Positions 19,367-27,206 of a DNA stretch of 64,000 nucleotides are shown in pieces. Under the pieces are notes generated by a model that was not told the DNA's origin, did not search any database, and saw only the letters and a list, made by a program, of their open reading frames with translations. This stretch comes from Flavitalea plasmicola. GTDB taxonomy: Bacteria; Bacteroidota; Bacteroidia; Chitinophagales; Chitinophagaceae. Numbering within the stretch: the stretch's first letter is position 1; every line of letters starts with the position of its first letter. The stretch lies in contig NZ_JAUOTO010000005.1 of NCBI RefSeq assembly GCF_030546645.1, forward strand, positions 310,001 through 374,000. Reading direction: 5' to 3'. The position numbers and the translations under genes are program-made.

Positions 19367-20221
19367 ATGTTCATCCACAATCTGTTCGAGCCATACGAGA
19401 TCGAGTGCCAGGAACTCGAAGAGTGTCCGATGGGAGACCACAAGAACACCTTCTTTGAGCTGGTATACATCGTAAAGGGGGCAGGCACGCATTTCATCGA
19501 CGGAAATACCTTCGAATATGACGAGGGCACTCTTTTTTTACTGTTGCCCCAGCATGTGCATTCTTTCGAGGTAAAGGAGCTGACCTCCTTTCTGTTCATT
19601 CGTTTCAATGACATTTATCTGAAAGCGCAGAAGGGAAAGCATCAGCACGGTAACCTGGGAGACTGGATACAAAAGCTGGAGTACATCCTGGAAAGCAACT
19701 ATCACCTGCCCGGGTGCATCCTGCAGAACAGGAATGACAAGCCGCTGGTTGCCGCCCTTATAGATGGCATCATCCGGGAATATGCAGACCGGCAGGAGTT
19801 TCACACGGAAGTAGTTCAGCACCTCGTTAATACCATCATAACCATCGTAGCCAGGAATATCTGGCTGATCGGCTCAGCCAATACCATCGCGGAGCAGGGT
19901 CATTCGTCGAAGATCATCCGCTATATCCATGAGCAGATCCATCTCCCTGAAAACCTGAAGTCTGCGGTGATAGCCGGCCACTTTAATATCTCGCCCCGTT
20001 ATATACACGAGTACTTCAGGAAACATACGGGCGAAAGTCTGCAGCAGTACATCAACGGCTACAGGTTAAAATTGGTGGAAACACGCCTCCGGTATAGCAA
20101 CATGCGTATGAGCGAGATCGTGAATGAGCTGGGTTTTACAGATGAGAGTCACCTGAACCGGGTATTTAAAAAACACAAAGGGTTGAGTCCTTCGGCGTAC
20201 AGGAAGAAGATGGGCGTTTAA
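19367..20221 (+). CDS. AraC-family transcriptional regulator
   Basis: 284 residues. N-terminal cupin-like sensing domain (FFELVYIVKGAGTHFIDGNTFEYDEGTLFLLLPQHVHSF with conserved turn positions), then two helix-turn-helix units in the last 100 residues (SAVIAGHFNISPRYIHEYFRKHTGESLQQYI; MSEIVNELGFTDESHLNRVFKKHKGLSPSAYR). Divergent from the oxidoreductase gene, a common arrangement for a regulator and its target. It is also upstream of the PhyH gene, but that gene has its own palindromic promoter. Confidence 0.92.
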   Translation: MFIHNLFEPYEIECQELEECPMGDHKNTFFELVYIVKGAGTHFIDGNTFEYDEGTLFLLLPQHVHSFEVKELTSFLFIRFNDIYLKAQKGKHQHGNLGDWIQKLEYILESNYHLPGCILQNRNDKPLVAALIDGIIREYADRQEFHTEVVQHLVNTIITIVARNIWLIGSANTIAEQGHSSKIIRYIHEQIHLPENLKSAVIAGHFNISPRYIHEYFRKHTGESLQQYINGYRLKLVETRLRYSNMRMSEIVNELGFTDESHLNRVFKKHKGLSPSAYRKKMGV

Positions 20222-20252
20222 GCTGGTGCAGAGGCATCCTCTTCAAAATAAA

Positions 20253-20292
20253 TTTGCTTATATAACGTTAGTCTACTAATTTAGTAGACTAA
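20253..20292 (+). promoter_or_regulatory. Predicted promoter with overlapping palindromic operator (PhyH gene)
   Basis: A perfect inverted repeat, arms TTAGTCTACTAA (20268-20279) and TTAGTAGACTAA (20281-20292), one-base centre. A -33-like TTTG (20253-20256) is followed after 20 bases by TAATTTAG (20277-20284), one mismatch from TAnnTTTG. The palindrome would cover the -7 element, as expected for a repressor site. The arms resemble the core of BlaI/MecI-type operators (TACTA...TAGTA), but the regulator is not identified. Confidence 0.7.
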
Positions 20293-20301
20293 ATAAGAGA
20301 T

Positions 20302-21168
20302 ATGAGTAAGAAAGCGACCGGTGGATTTTATTTCGGCGATACACTCACCCATGAGCAAACCCGTTATTTCGACAGACACGGCATCATTCAGTTCAAATCC
20401 TTTATAGACAAAGCTACGGTGAAGCTACTCCTGGACGAGATCGCCGGGACGCAGCGTTACCTCCTGGATCATGGCATTTCCAAGGTCAATGGCATACCCC
20501 TGAAGTTCGGACAGGACGTGGACGGATCCGCTCTTATTCAACGGATCGCTTTTGCCTCCCATTACAACCTTGTGCTGAAGAAATTTCTACAGGACCCGCG
20601 GCTCGCGGCGCTGACTTCGCTGCTGGGAGATTACCAGGGGCGTATCGGGGAAAATGAAAAGGACGGCCTGGTTGTCAATCACTATGTCAATACCCCGGAC
20701 AGCGCATTTCGTCAGCTGGGATGGCATACGGACAGTCCGAGGGACCTGTTCCTCGGCAGGCGGATCCGGCCGATGCTGAATGTCGGACTGCACCTGGATG
20801 ATTGTCCCTTTGAAAATGGCGGGCTGAGGGTATTGCCGGGCACCCACAAGCAAGGGTTGTTCCGGCTTCTGTTCCGGAAAAAATATTTTATTGACAATAA
20901 TGCGGATGCGAGGGAGGTGGGCTTCGACATTGCGGCCGGCGACCTTACCGTTCATGACGGGCGCATATGGCACCGGGTCCAGCAGTCGCCTCTTCCGGGA
21001 GCAGCCAGCAGGAGAAGGGTGATGTATATCCCCATTATCACGGGCGATTATCAGCCGAAATCGGCTGCGAGCCCCACGCCATTCTATCATAAGCTAGCGC
21101 AGCTTAGTCTGAACCCGTCGGGGCGTAAGATCTCTTTGGCTGCCTTACAGGCTAAGAGGCAATCGTAA
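20302..21168 (+). CDS. Phytanoyl-CoA dioxygenase (PhyH) family Fe(II)/2-oxoglutarate oxygenase
   Basis: 288 residues. The jelly-roll iron site is complete: His142-x-Asp144 (WHTDSP) and distal His224 (IWHRVQQS); an Arg cluster (SRRR) about a dozen residues later fits the 2-oxoglutarate carboxylate ligand. FENGGLRVLPGTHKQG is the typical PhyH turn. Family members hydroxylate lipids, acyl chains or small metabolites. The start is 9 bases after the operator palindrome. Because the ceramidase-like gene at 22775 shares the palindrome, hydroxylation of a sphingolipid or fatty acid is a reasonable but unproven idea. Confidence 0.88.
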   Translation: MSKKATGGFYFGDTLTHEQTRYFDRHGIIQFKSFIDKATVKLLLDEIAGTQRYLLDHGISKVNGIPLKFGQDVDGSALIQRIAFASHYNLVLKKFLQDPRLAALTSLLGDYQGRIGENEKDGLVVNHYVNTPDSAFRQLGWHTDSPRDLFLGRRIRPMLNVGLHLDDCPFENGGLRVLPGTHKQGLFRLLFRKKYFIDNNADAREVGFDIAAGDLTVHDGRIWHRVQQSPLPGAASRRRVMYIPIITGDYQPKSAASPTPFYHKLAQLSLNPSGRKISLAALQAKRQS

Positions 21169-21188
21169 ACACAAAAAACCTTATGATC

Positions 21189-21458
21189 ATGAGTAAATAC
21201 ATCACGAGAGTACAGCTGAGGAATGCCGAACAAGGCGATTATGAAAGATTAGACATTGAAATGGAAAAAGGATTGTTCGTGCCGGTACGCGAAGGAGAGG
21301 CTTCGTCATCCGGCACGGTGGAGACCGCCAGGGAATACAATTATCGCGGCGTAACGACGCTCCAGGAGGTGATCACCGCAGCCTATACCGCCGCGGGCAG
21401 GATAGGCCGGCAATATTCACTCACCGTAATGAAAGAAAAGCGTGCCGTGCCGGCTTAG
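21189..21458 (+). CDS. Small conserved protein, possibly DUF2622/GhoS-like fold
   Basis: 89 residues from the second ATG (21189); another ATG lies at 21183. The pattern YITRVQLRNAEQGDYERLDIEM ... YNYRGVTTLQEVITAAYTAA ... YSLTVMKE, seen as alternating strands and helices, resembles DUF2622 proteins, whose known member GhoS is a Cas2-fold RNase antitoxin. The match is by eye only. No toxin-like membrane peptide (GhoT) is visible nearby. It begins 20 bases after the PhyH stop and is probably co-transcribed with it. Confidence 0.6.
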   Translation: MSKYITRVQLRNAEQGDYERLDIEMEKGLFVPVREGEASSSGTVETAREYNYRGVTTLQEVITAAYTAAGRIGRQYSLTVMKEKRAVPA

Positions 21459-21482
21459 TTTTTTCACTTCAACATTGAGATC

Positions 21483-21869
21483 ATGCTCCGTCTTGCAACG
21501 ATTCCGATGATTTTTTGCATCCTGTTGGCGCAGGCCGCCTTTAGTCAAAATCCTTCCCGAACTGTGAGTGGCATGCTGACATCCGCGGAAGATGGTACGC
21601 CCCTGGAGGGTGTCCGGGTCATTGCCAAAGGTTCCGGATTGATCACCGGTACGATGCAGGACGGCATGTTCTATCTTCCGGTGACCGACAGGGACTCCTG
21701 TTTGCTGCTGAGCCGCGAGGACATTTTTCCCATGAAGATCAGGCTGACATCCGCCACGGACTATAGCGTACGGCTGCATACAGGCCTGGATCGCAGGTGG
21801 CTAATGATGCCCATAATCTTTTTCGCCTGCGGTAATTTCCAGATCCAGTACATTTTGGTTGGGCGGTAG
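21483..21869 (+). CDS. Short secreted protein with CarboxypepD_reg-like domain
   Basis: 128 residues. Signal peptide (MLRLATIPMIFCILLAQAAFSQ) followed by a carboxypeptidase-regulatory-like beta-sandwich (RTVSGMLTSAEDGTPLEGVRVIAKGSG within residues 26-100). This domain is normally the N-terminus of a TonB-dependent receptor or another large protein, but here it stops. The last 23 residues (WLMMPIIFFACGN...) are encoded antisense to the end of the DUF1684 gene and look like read-through. Either a stand-alone small protein or a remnant. Confidence 0.55.
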   Translation: MLRLATIPMIFCILLAQAAFSQNPSRTVSGMLTSAEDGTPLEGVRVIAKGSGLITGTMQDGMFYLPVTDRDSCLLLSREDIFPMKIRLTSATDYSVRLHTGLDRRWLMMPIIFFACGNFQIQYILVGR

Positions 21870-22694
21870 GGGACAGGTGGCATAGGGGGTGAAGGCGCAG
21901 GGTGGATTGAATGCCTTGTTAAAGTCGATGAAAGTGGCGCCATCTGCGTCCGGCTTATTTACGTACAGGAACCTGCCGGACGGGTAAGTGGTCTTGCCGC
22001 TGGTGGCATCGGCAAAAATGATAAAAAGATGGTCGCCTTCTTCCAACGCATCCAGCGAATATTGTTTGCCGCCGATGGTAAAGACCAATTTGCCCGGCGT
22101 CTGCTGCTGGCTGGTCTGACCCAGCACATTGGTAATGGCGATCGTTTGAGGATACGTTTCTTTCCGCAGGGTAACGACGATCCTCCAGGTGCTGTCAACG
22201 GGATACCGATCGATGTCCTTAAAGCCGAGGGCCAGCGGGCTCTCTACATCCCTCAACCGGACGCCTATCCTGTCATCCCGCCGGATGATGGTCCAGCGCA
22301 GGCTGCCGTGGGATACCACGGGAGGGCGACCGGGATCTTTGTCGTAGATCACCGCTTCTTTCACCGCAATACCGTTTACTTTAATGTCGACATTATCCTG
22401 GACGACGATCTTCACGGTATTGCCGTTGCGCTCGAAATAACCGGCTGATCCTGCGATGGAGGCTTTTGGGAAGACGATCTTATTGCCCGGATCGCTTCCA
22501 AAACTATTCTTCCCTTCTTCGAGCCAGTAAAGCCCTGCCAGGTTAAGCCACCCGTCGGCGGACCGCAAACTGTTTATTCGTGAAACGTGCCAGGCTTCTA
22601 TTTCCCGGGCGTAGCTCACTGTGGTCTGTGCAAGGAGGTCACCAGCCCACAACAGGCTGATGATGGAAAGCAGGAGTCGATATAGACGTAGCAT
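21801..22694 (-). CDS. DUF1684 family secreted protein
   Basis: 297 residues with a signal peptide (ending DLLAQ). The family signature is clear: REIEAWHVSRINSLRSADGWLNLAGLYWLEEGKNSFGSD at the N-terminus, GSLRWTIIRRDDRIGVRLRD in the middle, and FIDFNKAFNPPCAFTPYATCPLPPNQN near the C-terminus with two conserved cysteines. The function of DUF1684 is not established. It is divergent from the ceramidase-like gene with 80 bases between, so the palindrome at 22747-22775 could affect both. Its 3' end overlaps the preceding plus-strand gene by 69 bases. Confidence 0.88.
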   Translation of the reverse strand: MLRLYRLLLSIISLLWAGDLLAQTTVSYAREIEAWHVSRINSLRSADGWLNLAGLYWLEEGKNSFGSDPGNKIVFPKASIAGSAGYFERNGNTVKIVVQDNVDIKVNGIAVKEAVIYDKDPGRPPVVSHGSLRWTIIRRDDRIGVRLRDVESPLALGFKDIDRYPVDSTWRIVVTLRKETYPQTIAITNVLGQTSQQQTPGKLVFTIGGKQYSLDALEEGDHLFIIFADATSGKTTYPSGRFLYVNKPDADGATFIDFNKAFNPPCAFTPYATCPLPPNQNVLDLEITAGEKDYGHH

Positions 22695-22721
22695 AGATTA
22701 TGTAATTAGACCTGATTTTAG

Positions 22722-22775
22722 TTTGGACTTAACAGAAATTGTATTACTTTAGTCTACTAAAATAGTAGACTAAAG
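22722..22775 (+). promoter_or_regulatory. Predicted promoter with overlapping palindromic operator (ceramidase-like gene)
   Basis: A perfect inverted repeat with 13-base arms CTTTAGTCTACTA (22747-22759) and TAGTAGACTAAAG (22763-22775), centre AAA. A -33-like TTTG (22722-22725) is followed after 19 bases by TACTTTAG (22745-22752). The palindrome overlaps the -7 element and ends on the first base of the GTG start. The core matches the palindrome at 20268-20292. Confidence 0.72.
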
Positions 22776-23557
22776 TGAAATATGCAAATATTTCTTTCAG
22801 CAATAAAGTATCGATATTGATCGTACTGACCATCCTGGCGACCGTGGGGGTGTTTATGGCCGGCGCCATACCCGAGTCAGGCGTCTACCATGATTTTGCG
22901 GACAAGCGCCCTTTATGGGGCATCCCCCATTTTTTCAATGTCGTCAGCAACCTTCCTTTTATAATAACAGGCATTGTCGGGTTGATAATGGTGGGAAGGT
23001 CATCTGCCCCGGGACCCGTGCCTTCGATCTATGCCGTACTGTTCGCAGGGGTATTGCTGACTGGCCTGGGGTCCGCATGGTACCACATTGCTCCGGATAA
23101 TAATACGCTGGTATATGACCGCATACCGATGACCATTGTCTTTATGTCTTTGCTGTCGGCTACCCTGTCTGAGTTTGTAAATCCCAGGCTGGGTGGGCTT
23201 CTGCTGGGGCCCCTGGTTATTACAGGAGTGACCAGCGTATGGTGGTGGCATTACACGGAGTTGCAGGGGGCAGGCGATCTGCGGTTGTATATCCTTGTTC
23301 AATATTACCCGATGTTGCTCATTCCGCTGATCTTATGGCTCTTCCCTTCGGCTGGCAGTAGAAGAGGGGGGCAGCAGCTGGCCGGGGTCGTCATCTGGTA
23401 TTTCATTGCGAAAGCATGCGATATATTCGACCGGTTCATTTATGCTTTTACCGGCTTTGTCAGCGGGCACACATTGAAGCACCTGGCTGCCGCGGTGGCT
23501 ACCCTGTATCTTGTCCGTTTGTTTCAGTTCAAACATTTTTCATATGACGCTGTATAA
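22775..23557 (+). CDS. Alkaline-ceramidase-like (CREST family) integral membrane protein
   Basis: 260 residues from a GTG start, seven predicted membrane helices. All five metal-site residues of alkaline ceramidases can be aligned with the right spacing: Ser100, His104 and Asp115 in SAWYHIAPDNNTLVYD (S-x3-H-x10-D), and His232/His236 in GHTLKH (H-x3-H). Alkaline ceramidases split ceramide into sphingoid base and fatty acid in a zinc-dependent reaction within the membrane; other CREST members are lipid hydrolases or receptors. No closer in-frame ATG precedes helix 1. The start codon touches the operator palindrome. The next gene overlaps the stop by 14 bases. Confidence 0.85.
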   Translation: MKYANISFSNKVSILIVLTILATVGVFMAGAIPESGVYHDFADKRPLWGIPHFFNVVSNLPFIITGIVGLIMVGRSSAPGPVPSIYAVLFAGVLLTGLGSAWYHIAPDNNTLVYDRIPMTIVFMSLLSATLSEFVNPRLGGLLLGPLVITGVTSVWWWHYTELQGAGDLRLYILVQYYPMLLIPLILWLFPSAGSRRGGQQLAGVVIWYFIAKACDIFDRFIYAFTGFVSGHTLKHLAAAVATLYLVRLFQFKHFSYDAV

Positions 23558-24662
23558 GAAATTTTTGCCGGGCATCGTATTCCTTTTGACGGGCTTGCAT
23601 GGCCATGCTGACAAGGGACTGTTCCCGGATCTTCGCTTTGCGGACTCTCTTTTACCCGTGAGCGCCGGGCACATGCAAAAAGCGGACATCGCGCCTGATC
23701 TGCTGGAAGCAGAGGCGGACTATCAGCGGACAAGGGACGACCGGAAAGGGCTGAAGCGATTGCTTAAGGTAATAAAAATAAAAAGGCTGATCCCTGATAG
23801 CAGGAGGGGGTACAGATTATTCACTAACCTGGCCCGGTTTTCCGCCAGGCTCAAATTGTATCCGCTGGCGATGAAATTTTACAACAAAGCCGGGGAGTAC
23901 AGGAAGAATACGCTGCTGTCATGGTATAGGGCGCCTGCCTTTGCCCGTTCGGAGATTGCCCACGCCGACATTGAGGGTGATGCCGCCGCCGAAGGCACAA
24001 CCCTGGTGGATAGCGCTACCTTTTCTTATATGCAAAACGTGGATTCCTTGTCGTCCCTTGCTGCAAGCCCGGGGGTGAGCTCGCCGCCTGTGGAGGTATG
24101 CGACCTCCGGGAATCGTTCGATGATGGTAAGACGGCGATATCCTATGCATTGATCCTGCATGCCAAACAACCGATCCCGGGTAAAAGGCGCTCATTCACC
24201 CATATCAACAATGTGGGGCACACGTTCATTACCTTGATAAAATATAATTCCGACAATAGCTTTACAGCGCGCTCATTTGGATTTTATCCGCATAAAAAGA
24301 ATATCTTTTCGGCTACGCCGCTGCATATAAGGGCGCCCTCCGTATTCAAGGATGACGCATTGCATGACTGGGATGAATCCATTGGTAAGTTTATTTCAGC
24401 GGCACGGTTTGAACGGATACTGGACTTGCTGGCAAGATATGACCACGCGACCTATAATCTCAACAGGAACAACTGCACCGATTTTGGCCTGCATGTCGCT
24501 GCCCTGGTGGGGATCAGCATCGCCGATACGCGGGGGACCTGGCCGCTGGGCAGGGGGAACAATCCTGCCAATGCAGGTCAGAGCATGCTGGAGGGGAAAT
24601 TCCGCGATACGGATGGCGGCGATCGGGAGCCTTTATTTGTATGTAATAATGTCCCGCATTAA
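23544..24662 (+). CDS. Secreted papain-like Cys/His hydrolase-like protein (Lnb/DUF4105-like)
   Basis: 372 residues from the ATG at 23544, which overlaps the ceramidase-like gene by 14 bases. Signal peptide ends near GHAD. An alpha-helical region (about 50-130) precedes a C-terminal domain with His226 in GHTFITLIKY and Cys311 in YNLNRNNCTDFGLHVA. This His-then-Cys order and motif spacing resembles DUF4105/Lnb-type NlpC/P60-like amide hydrolases or acyltransferases. The family call is by eye. Overlap with the ceramidase-like gene suggests coupled synthesis and perhaps a shared lipid substrate. A perfect 14-base palindrome (CCGCATTAATGCGG, 24654-24667) spans the stop codon. Confidence 0.68.
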   Translation: MTLYKKFLPGIVFLLTGLHGHADKGLFPDLRFADSLLPVSAGHMQKADIAPDLLEAEADYQRTRDDRKGLKRLLKVIKIKRLIPDSRRGYRLFTNLARFSARLKLYPLAMKFYNKAGEYRKNTLLSWYRAPAFARSEIAHADIEGDAAAEGTTLVDSATFSYMQNVDSLSSLAASPGVSSPPVEVCDLRESFDDGKTAISYALILHAKQPIPGKRRSFTHINNVGHTFITLIKYNSDNSFTARSFGFYPHKKNIFSATPLHIRAPSVFKDDALHDWDESIGKFISAARFERILDLLARYDHATYNLNRNNCTDFGLHVAALVGISIADTRGTWPLGRGNNPANAGQSMLEGKFRDTDGGDREPLFVCNNVPH

Positions 24663-24801
24663 TGCGGCAATTGGATCAGTAGCGCGTATCCCCGTCCAAT
24701 AGGAGTCTACACAGGCTTTGATCTCAGTGTAAACCTTTATAATTCCATAATCAGGCATGAAAAATGTGGCTTATTTGAGCCTATATTATATTATGCTTTC
24801 T

Positions 24802-25557
24802 ATGATATATCATGTGCTGAATGGAGATAGTCTTGCGTACAGCTTTCCTGCCGCGGCCATCACGGGTGAGGTGATCGTGGATAGGGAAGGGCTGATCGAT
24901 GGCGACCTGGGAGGGGACGATCTGCCGGGTTTCTGGCATAGCCGGGCGGCCTTTATGGGATTGCCGGAAGATGAATACCGTCGGATGGTGGTGGCGGAAT
25001 TTGAAAAGATACTGGCGGCTCCTCCGGGTGCGGAGTTCAACCTTTGGTTCGAGTTTGACCTGTTTTGCCAGGTCAATATGTGGTTTGTGCTTTCCTTATT
25101 GGCTGGGATGGCGGTGGAGAAAAAGGTTTATGTGGTGTATACGTCCTGGCTTTCCCGGGAGGATAAGCATTTCTGGAATGGGTTTGGACCGGCGACGACA
25201 GCGCAAATAAAGGAAGCTTTTGATAACAGGATCTTATTGACTGCAGCGGATCTTCAATATGGGCGTGATCTGTGGGCCGCTTATAAAAATGGCGACCTTG
25301 CTGCATTGCGGCGGCTTTCGCAGAGCCGGACAGGCGCCTTTCCTTATGTGCAGGAGGTGATCGAAGCGCATATCGAACGTTTCCCGGCGAATGGGCAGAG
25401 GGGCAGGCCGGAGCGGGTGCTGGCGGCGATCATGCAGAATGGGCAGACTGATTTTAAGATTGTTTTCAGGGAATTCTGGAATTGTGAGAGTATTTATGGG
25501 TTTGGGGATCTGCAGCTGATGCCTTTGTATAAGAAGGTGTTGATGGAGGGGGTGTAA
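24802..25557 (+). CDS. DUF1835 family protein
   Basis: 251 residues from the ATG at 24802, chosen because family members start close to the motif IYHVLNGDSLAYSF; ATGs at 24757 and 24793 are alternatives. The N-terminal domain has GEVIVDREGLIDGDLGGDDLPGFWHSRAAFMG, the DUF1835 pattern, then FNLWFEFDLFCQVNMWF. The function is unknown. A rho-independent terminator follows at 25615-25640. Confidence 0.82.
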   Translation: MIYHVLNGDSLAYSFPAAAITGEVIVDREGLIDGDLGGDDLPGFWHSRAAFMGLPEDEYRRMVVAEFEKILAAPPGAEFNLWFEFDLFCQVNMWFVLSLLAGMAVEKKVYVVYTSWLSREDKHFWNGFGPATTAQIKEAFDNRILLTAADLQYGRDLWAAYKNGDLAALRRLSQSRTGAFPYVQEVIEAHIERFPANGQRGRPERVLAAIMQNGQTDFKIVFREFWNCESIYGFGDLQLMPLYKKVLMEGV

Positions 25558-25614
25558 GCGCAGTATACTTCGTATTTGGCTGTTATAAAAGCTTAATTAT
25601 TGGAAAAACGCCTG

Positions 25615-25640
25615 AAAGCGAAGTTTACTTCGCTTTTTTT
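25615..25640 (+). terminator. Rho-independent terminator of the DUF1835 gene
   Basis: Nine-base perfect stem AAAGCGAAG / CTTCGCTTT with a TTTA loop, followed by TTTT. It lies between the DUF1835 gene and the HipA remnant. Confidence 0.8.
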
Positions 25641-26244
25641 GGTAAATGAGCCTTGGCGTTTCGATTACAAGCCGGACGGGACCGGCAAATACCAGGTGGA
25701 GGATTTTGCCAGCCTCCTGGCAAAGACACCCGAGAGAGAAGGAGATGATTTTAAGTACAATGCTTCTTACCTGGATATCGCGCAACAGATCCGACGACAT
25801 GTGGCGGCAGCGCCGGTTGTGCTGCTTGAATTTTTCCGCCTCCTGGTCTTTAATTACCTTATTGCTAACGGAGATGCACATCTTAAAAACTTCGCGCTTA
25901 TGGAAACCGAGCAGGGTGATTATGTGCTCTCACCAGTTTATGATCTTTTATGCACAGCGCTGCACGTCGATGACAGCCGTCTAGCCCTGCATGATGGCCT
26001 CTACAAAGGTGACTATAATGAAAAGGCTTATTTGAATTTCGGGACCTATACCCGTGCGTCCTTCGTGATATTTGCGGAAATGACAGGTATCAATCCAGGT
26101 CTGGCCGGGACTGTCGTGGACGCGATCATGAGAGGGACCCTGAAAGCCATGGAATTGGTGGAGCGTAGTTTTTTGAGTGATGAGGCAAAGAAAAAATATA
26201 TAGACATACTAGGAGAAAGGCATAGGAGTTTAGGGCTCAGGTAA
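25641..26244 (+). pseudogene. HipA C-terminal remnant (kinase toxin lacking its N-terminal half)
   Basis: About 200 residues match the C-terminal part of HipA-family Ser/Thr kinases: RFDYKPDGTGKYQVEDFASL, then the catalytic loop FNYLIANGDAHLKNFAL with the key Asp, and LSPVYDLLCTALHVDD containing the metal-binding Asp. The ATP-binding N-terminal lobe, with its SGxQxK region, and any HipB or HipA_N partner are absent. There is no credible start codon; the open frame extends upstream only through the terminator hairpin of the previous gene. I therefore read it as a decayed toxin gene, not an active kinase. Confidence 0.75.
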
Positions 26245-26337
26245 GGAAAAAAGCACATGACAATTGTTATGACCCGGGGTGACGGCCGTCATATCCATCG
26301 GCGGTCCTAAGGAGTAGATTTGCTGAAAGTTCCTTAT

Positions 26338-26652
26338 ATGAGCACTGAAAAATTTTGCCAGAGCTGCAGCATGCCGTTGGACAGCAAGGCTGTGCTTGGC
26401 ACGGAGAAGGACGGGTCGGCCAGCCTTGAATACTGCAAATTTTGCTACCAGCATGGCGCGTTCGTGCATCCCGAGATGACACTGGCCGGTATGGAATACA
26501 GGGTGAGGGCCCGGATGGCGAAGCTGGACCTGCCCGCCGACCTGGTGAATCTGGCTGTAGGCCGGCTGCCCTTCCTGAAACGTTGGAGCGGGGCTGCGCC
26601 CCGGCAAAACATGGGTCCGGTGGGTGCAGCGCCATCGGACAAGGACCATTAA
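26338..26652 (+). CDS. Small zinc-ribbon protein
   Basis: 104 residues from the ATG at 26338. Four cysteines in CQSCSMPL and YCKFCYQHGAF form a zinc ribbon of the putative zinc-ribbon family often fused to or next to effector-binding domains. The C-terminal half (about 50-85) is helical. Its stop overlaps the region just before the GyrI-like gene, with only 4 bases between them, so the two are probably an operon. Confidence 0.78.
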   Translation: MSTEKFCQSCSMPLDSKAVLGTEKDGSASLEYCKFCYQHGAFVHPEMTLAGMEYRVRARMAKLDLPADLVNLAVGRLPFLKRWSGAAPRQNMGPVGAAPSDKDH

Positions 26653-26656
26653 ATGT

Positions 26657-27199
26657 ATGTTTATGAACCTGATCACCTTCTGTTTGTGGTTATTGGCCAC
26701 CGGCCAGGCCCCGAGCCATGCCGACACAGTAAAAAAGCCGACGGTAGAGCTGGAAATGACAATGGTGAGTCCCATGTCAATCCTGATGATCCGCGATACG
26801 GCCGCAGCGATTACAGATATAAGCCGTGTCCTGGGCGATGGCTACGTAGAGATCTTCACTTATATCAATAAGAATCACCTGAAGCCGGGGAAAGTGATGG
26901 CCTTTTATCATTCATCCCGGCCGCCAATGATCATGGATGTGGCTGTTCAGGTCGATAGTCCCGCACGTGTAACGACCGGCAGGATAAAGATAAATAAAGT
27001 CCTGGCGGGGAATGCCGTTGTGGCGCATTACCAAGGGCCGTATGAGCAGATTGGAATGGCGTACGCCGCCATTACCAAATGGCTGCAGCAGCAAGGCAAA
27101 ATTGCGAGTGATGCTCCATTTGAAGTTTACCTGAATGATCCCATGTCCGTGAAGGATCCTTCGGAATTACGAACGGACGTCTACCAGTTCGTTAAATGA
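26657..27199 (+). CDS. GyrI-like (AraC effector-binding-type) secreted protein
   Basis: About 180 residues, start at 26657 or 26663. A signal-peptide-like N-terminus (MNLITFCLWLLATGQAPSHAD) precedes a GyrI-like/SOUL-type alpha-beta domain: EIFTYINKNHLKPGKVMAFYHS ... MDVAVQVDSPARV ... VVAHYQGPYEQIGMAYAAITKWLQQQG ... FEVYLNDP. Such domains bind small amphipathic molecules. The apparent export signal is unusual for this fold. It lies between the zinc-ribbon and four-helix membrane protein genes. Confidence 0.75.
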   Translation: MFMNLITFCLWLLATGQAPSHADTVKKPTVELEMTMVSPMSILMIRDTAAAITDISRVLGDGYVEIFTYINKNHLKPGKVMAFYHSSRPPMIMDVAVQVDSPARVTTGRIKINKVLAGNAVVAHYQGPYEQIGMAYAAITKWLQQQGKIASDAPFEVYLNDPMSVKDPSELRTDVYQFVK

Positions 27200-27206
27200 T
27201 CCTCAT

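Noticed and set aside
25600-25640. Non-ATG start of the HipA-like frame
   Set aside because: This stretch is a rho-independent terminator (stem AAAGCGAAG), so it is not a credible coding start.
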